Below, one piece after another: positions 7,066-8,930 of a DNA stretch of 8,930 nt. Source of the stretch: Candidatus Omnitrophota bacterium. GTDB lineage: Bacteria > Hinthialibacterota > Hinthialibacteria > JAKQFZ01. The translations under genes and the position numbers were made by a program. The first letter of the stretch is position 1, and the number at the start of each line of letters is the position of its first letter. The DNA is taken from positions 1-8,930 of the forward strand of contig JAKQFZ010000517.1 in assembly GCA_029558215.1 (NCBI GenBank), read 5' to 3'. The notes under the pieces are model-generated. The model did no database searches. It was not told the DNA's origin and worked only from the letters and a program-made list of their open reading frames with translations.

Positions 7066-8115
7066 TCACTCCCTGCCCTTGAACGCCTCCGCGATTGAAC
7101 GTTCGTACGGAGCGCGAAGAATCCCCTTTTCTGTGATGATCGCTGAGACATTCTCCGCAGGGGTCACGTCAAATGCCGGATTGAAAACCTGAACGTTGGG
7201 TGGCGCAGTCAGTCTCCCGAAGCCGCGGCGGATCTCATCCGGATCCCGTTCTTCAATTGGAATCTGAGCGCCATTCGAGAGGCTTCGGTCAATCGTCGAA
7301 AGAGGTGCTGCGACATAGAACGGCGCCCCATGATGCTTTGCCAGGATTGAGAGCCCATAGGTGCCAATCTTGTTTGCCGTATCGCCGTTGGCTGCAATTC
7401 GATCTGCTCCTACAATGACGCAATCCACACTCTTTGTCTTCAACACCACAGCCGCCATGTTGTCGCAGATCGTGATGACCTCAACGCCGTTTTGTATGAG
7501 TTCCCAGGCGGTAAGTCTTGCGCCCTGCAGCAGCGGTCGCGTTTCATCCGAGTACACTCGCACCTTCTTGCCAACCTGCTGCGCTGCATAAATGACCCCA
7601 AGCGCCGTTCCGATTCCTGCTGTTGCCAAGGCTCCCGCGTTGCAGTGCGTGATGACAGTCGCCGGATTCGGAAGAAGCGTCTGTCCATGATCTCCTATGG
7701 CTTGGCAGGTTTGTTCGTCTTCTTGATGAATCCGACGTGCTTCCTCAAGCAACGCTTCCCAAACGAGCTGGGTAGGCTGCTCAGCGAGCGTCTGACGGAA
7801 ACGCTTCATTCGCTCCAGCGCCCAGAAAAGGTTGACCGCGGTAGGTCTGGAAGTCGCGATGTAGTCGCAGACTTGATTCATCTGTCGGTCAAACTCCTCT
7901 CGGGCACTCCCCGCAAACTCCTTCAAACCCAATACCACGGCATACGCCGCAGCAACACCCAATGCCGGAGCACCTCGAACCCGAAGCATCTTGATCGCTT
8001 CCCAAATCTGCTGAATCTTCTCGCATCGAAGCATCTCCAGACGCTCTGGAAGGAGTGTCTGATCCGGCAGTACAATAGCACCGTCTTTCCATTCAATTGT
8101 CTTAACCTGACTCAT
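7066..8115 (-). CDS. mtnA: S-methyl-5-thioribose-1-phosphate isomerase MtnA
   Basis: 349 aa, the normal length. MtnA converts 5-methylthioribose 1-phosphate to 5-methylthioribulose 1-phosphate in the cytoplasm, a step of methionine salvage from methylthioadenosine. Family motifs from the N-terminus: RGAPALGVAAAYA (48-60), PTAVNLFWAL (91-100), THCNAGALATAGIGTALGV (156-174) with the active-site Cys158, DETRPLLQGARLTAWEL (190-206), and GADRIAANGDTANKIGTY (236-253) with the catalytic Asp238. These signatures separate it from the related eIF2B-like subunits. The frame can be extended to 8169, overlapping the gene upstream, but the ATG at 8115 has AGGGAG 5 nt before it and gives the typical MSQVKTIEW start. 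It begins 22 bp after the stop of the MrfB-like gene, so the two are probably one transcript. No other methionine salvage gene (mtnB, mtnC, mtnD, mtnK, mtnP) is in the window. Confidence 0.96.
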   Translation of the reverse strand: MSQVKTIEWKDGAIVLPDQTLLPERLEMLRCEKIQQIWEAIKMLRVRGAPALGVAAAYAVVLGLKEFAGSAREEFDRQMNQVCDYIATSRPTAVNLFWALERMKRFRQTLAEQPTQLVWEALLEEARRIHQEDEQTCQAIGDHGQTLLPNPATVITHCNAGALATAGIGTALGVIYAAQQVGKKVRVYSDETRPLLQGARLTAWELIQNGVEVITICDNMAAVVLKTKSVDCVIVGADRIAANGDTANKIGTYGLSILAKHHGAPFYVAAPLSTIDRSLSNGAQIPIEERDPDEIRRGFGRLTAPPNVQVFNPAFDVTPAENVSAIITEKGILRAPYERSIAEAFKGRE

Positions 8116-8120
8116 CGGAT

Positions 8121-8126
8121 CTCCCT
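8121..8126 (-). promoter_or_regulatory. Shine-Dalgarno site deciding the mtnA start
   Basis: AGGGAG lies 5 nt before the ATG at 8115-8113, inside the 22-bp gap after the MrfB-like stop. The ideal spacing rejects the longer in-frame starts at 8169 and 8154, which would overlap the preceding gene. Confidence 0.75.
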
Positions 8127-8137
8127 GATTCAATATG

Positions 8138-8929
8138 TCATTCGGTTTGCTCATCCGAATCGAAATCATCCATATCGGACTTCTGAGAAATGTCTTCGTC
8201 TCGACCTTCGTCCAACGGGGTACCTGGTTGCTTATCCCGCTTTCGCGTCAGCCGGAGCAGTCGGTGAAGGAAATCCGCTCTGACCGCGTAAGAGTCCCGA
8301 GAACCCACCATCGTTGCAGGTCTACCCAGCTGGATGTCGAGTTCCAGACGATCCAAAGCCTCCTGGACAACGGCAATGGCATTCTTGTGTTGTCGCTTCA
8401 CATGTTCGAGATAAATGGCACAGTCACGATAGAGCCGATAGGGAACACCCTCTTTGGAATCCTGAAACGCTTCTTTCCAAAGTGGCACACACTTGTCCCA
8501 TCGGCGGAGTCTTTTGTGTAGAACTGCCAGATTCAGGCGAGCCAGTCTTGCCGCCTTGGTGCCTGGATGGCTCTGCCTGACCCGCTCGTAACAGGCAAGC
8601 GCCACATCGTCACTCTGCGCCTGTTCCATCAAACGGCCTACTGAGAACAAGTCCATCGGTGGCATGTCCACCTCAAGGGGATTCGCGAGCATCTCTGAGA
8701 CCCTCCACGTCAACAGAGCCAGAGACAAAATATCCTGCGCATTGTGAGAGAACACCGGTTTCAAGGGCTCCGGATTCTTTCTTTTCAGAAAGTTGAAGTA
8801 TAGACTGGGGATGATCGCCCCAGGCACGTCTCCGGAGCGACGGATTCCCAGAACCTGCTCTTCTACGGAAGACAGACTGCAACTCTCCAGACTCCTAGAC
8901 CATATTCTTCGACTCGAACCAAGCAGGTC
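8138..8929 (-). CDS. mrfB: MrfB/YprB-like RNase H-fold exonuclease with TPR-like C-terminus, 5' end outside the window
   Basis: 263 codons open to the right edge; the start and the N-terminal catalytic acids lie outside. A GTG at 8827 could be mistaken for the start, but in-frame coding continues upstream of it with family-typical residues. Visible, in partial numbering: a DLLGSSRRIW stretch (1-10), LSSVEEQVLGI (19-29), RSGDVPGAIIPSLYF (31-45), and HNAQDILSLA (62-71), whose His62 and Asp66 match the last exonuclease motif of the YprB/RNase_H_2 family. About residues 100-200 form roughly three helical TPR-like repeats (CYERV..HPG, LNLAVLHKRLRRW, YRDCAIYLEH). The last 25 residues are a strongly acidic tail. 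In B. subtilis MrfB is a DnaQ-like exonuclease acting with the helicase MrfA; the matching helicase is at the left end of this window. The repair role is inferred. It is followed by mtnA after 22 bp. Confidence 0.75.
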   Translation of the reverse strand, partial: DLLGSSRRIWSRSLESCSLSSVEEQVLGIRRSGDVPGAIIPSLYFNFLKRKNPEPLKPVFSHNAQDILSLALLTWRVSEMLANPLEVDMPPMDLFSVGRLMEQAQSDDVALACYERVRQSHPGTKAARLARLNLAVLHKRLRRWDKCVPLWKEAFQDSKEGVPYRLYRDCAIYLEHVKRQHKNAIAVVQEALDRLELDIQLGRPATMVGSRDSYAVRADFLHRLLRLTRKRDKQPGTPLDEGRDEDISQKSDMDDFDSDEQTE

Positions 8930-8930
8930 A

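Noticed and set aside
7492..8283. Plus-strand open frame of 263 codons
   Set aside because: Antisense to mtnA and the end of the MrfB-like gene, both firmly identified by motifs.

Overview
The window is bacterial, with compact coding, short intergenic gaps and roughly 50-55% G+C by eye. Six protein genes are supported. Two of them run off the window edges. No RNA gene, insertion sequence, CRISPR array or prophage gene is visible. The combination of a large YfhO-type membrane protein, a DUF58/BatA-like VWA pair, MtnA and a MrfA/MrfB helicase-nuclease pair fits a deep-branching or environmental Gram-negative-type lineage (PVC-like phyla or a candidate phylum). The sequence alone does not fix the taxonomy.

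Layout, left to right. Positions 1-1203, minus strand: the N-terminal 401 residues of a superfamily 2 helicase of the MrfA/YprA family, with its 3' end outside the window. Positions 1204-1425: a 222-bp divergent intergenic region with an AT-centred palindrome. Positions 1426-3660, plus strand: a 744-aa YfhO-family multispan membrane protein, the only plus-strand gene. After a 42-bp convergent gap come four consecutive minus-strand genes. In order of transcription (right to left) these are: a MrfB/YprB-like RNase H-fold exonuclease with a TPR-like C-terminus (5' end outside the window, 8929-8138); mtnA, methylthioribose-1-phosphate isomerase (8115-7066); a DUF58 VWA protein (6901-5978); and a BatA-like VWA membrane protein (5910-3703).

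Functionally there are three themes. The helicase and the exonuclease at the two ends match the partners of the MrfAB DNA repair pathway known from Bacillus subtilis (mitomycin C damage), but here they are separated by about 7 kb of unrelated genes. MtnA sits 22 bp behind the exonuclease gene and is probably co-transcribed with it. The DUF58 and BatA-like genes form the familiar membrane-associated VWA module, but the MoxR AAA+ ATPase that normally precedes DUF58 is absent from its usual place. I see no clear evidence of a wholly new system. The most notable points are the split MrfA/MrfB pair, the mrfB-mtnA coupling, and the MoxR-less VWA pair.
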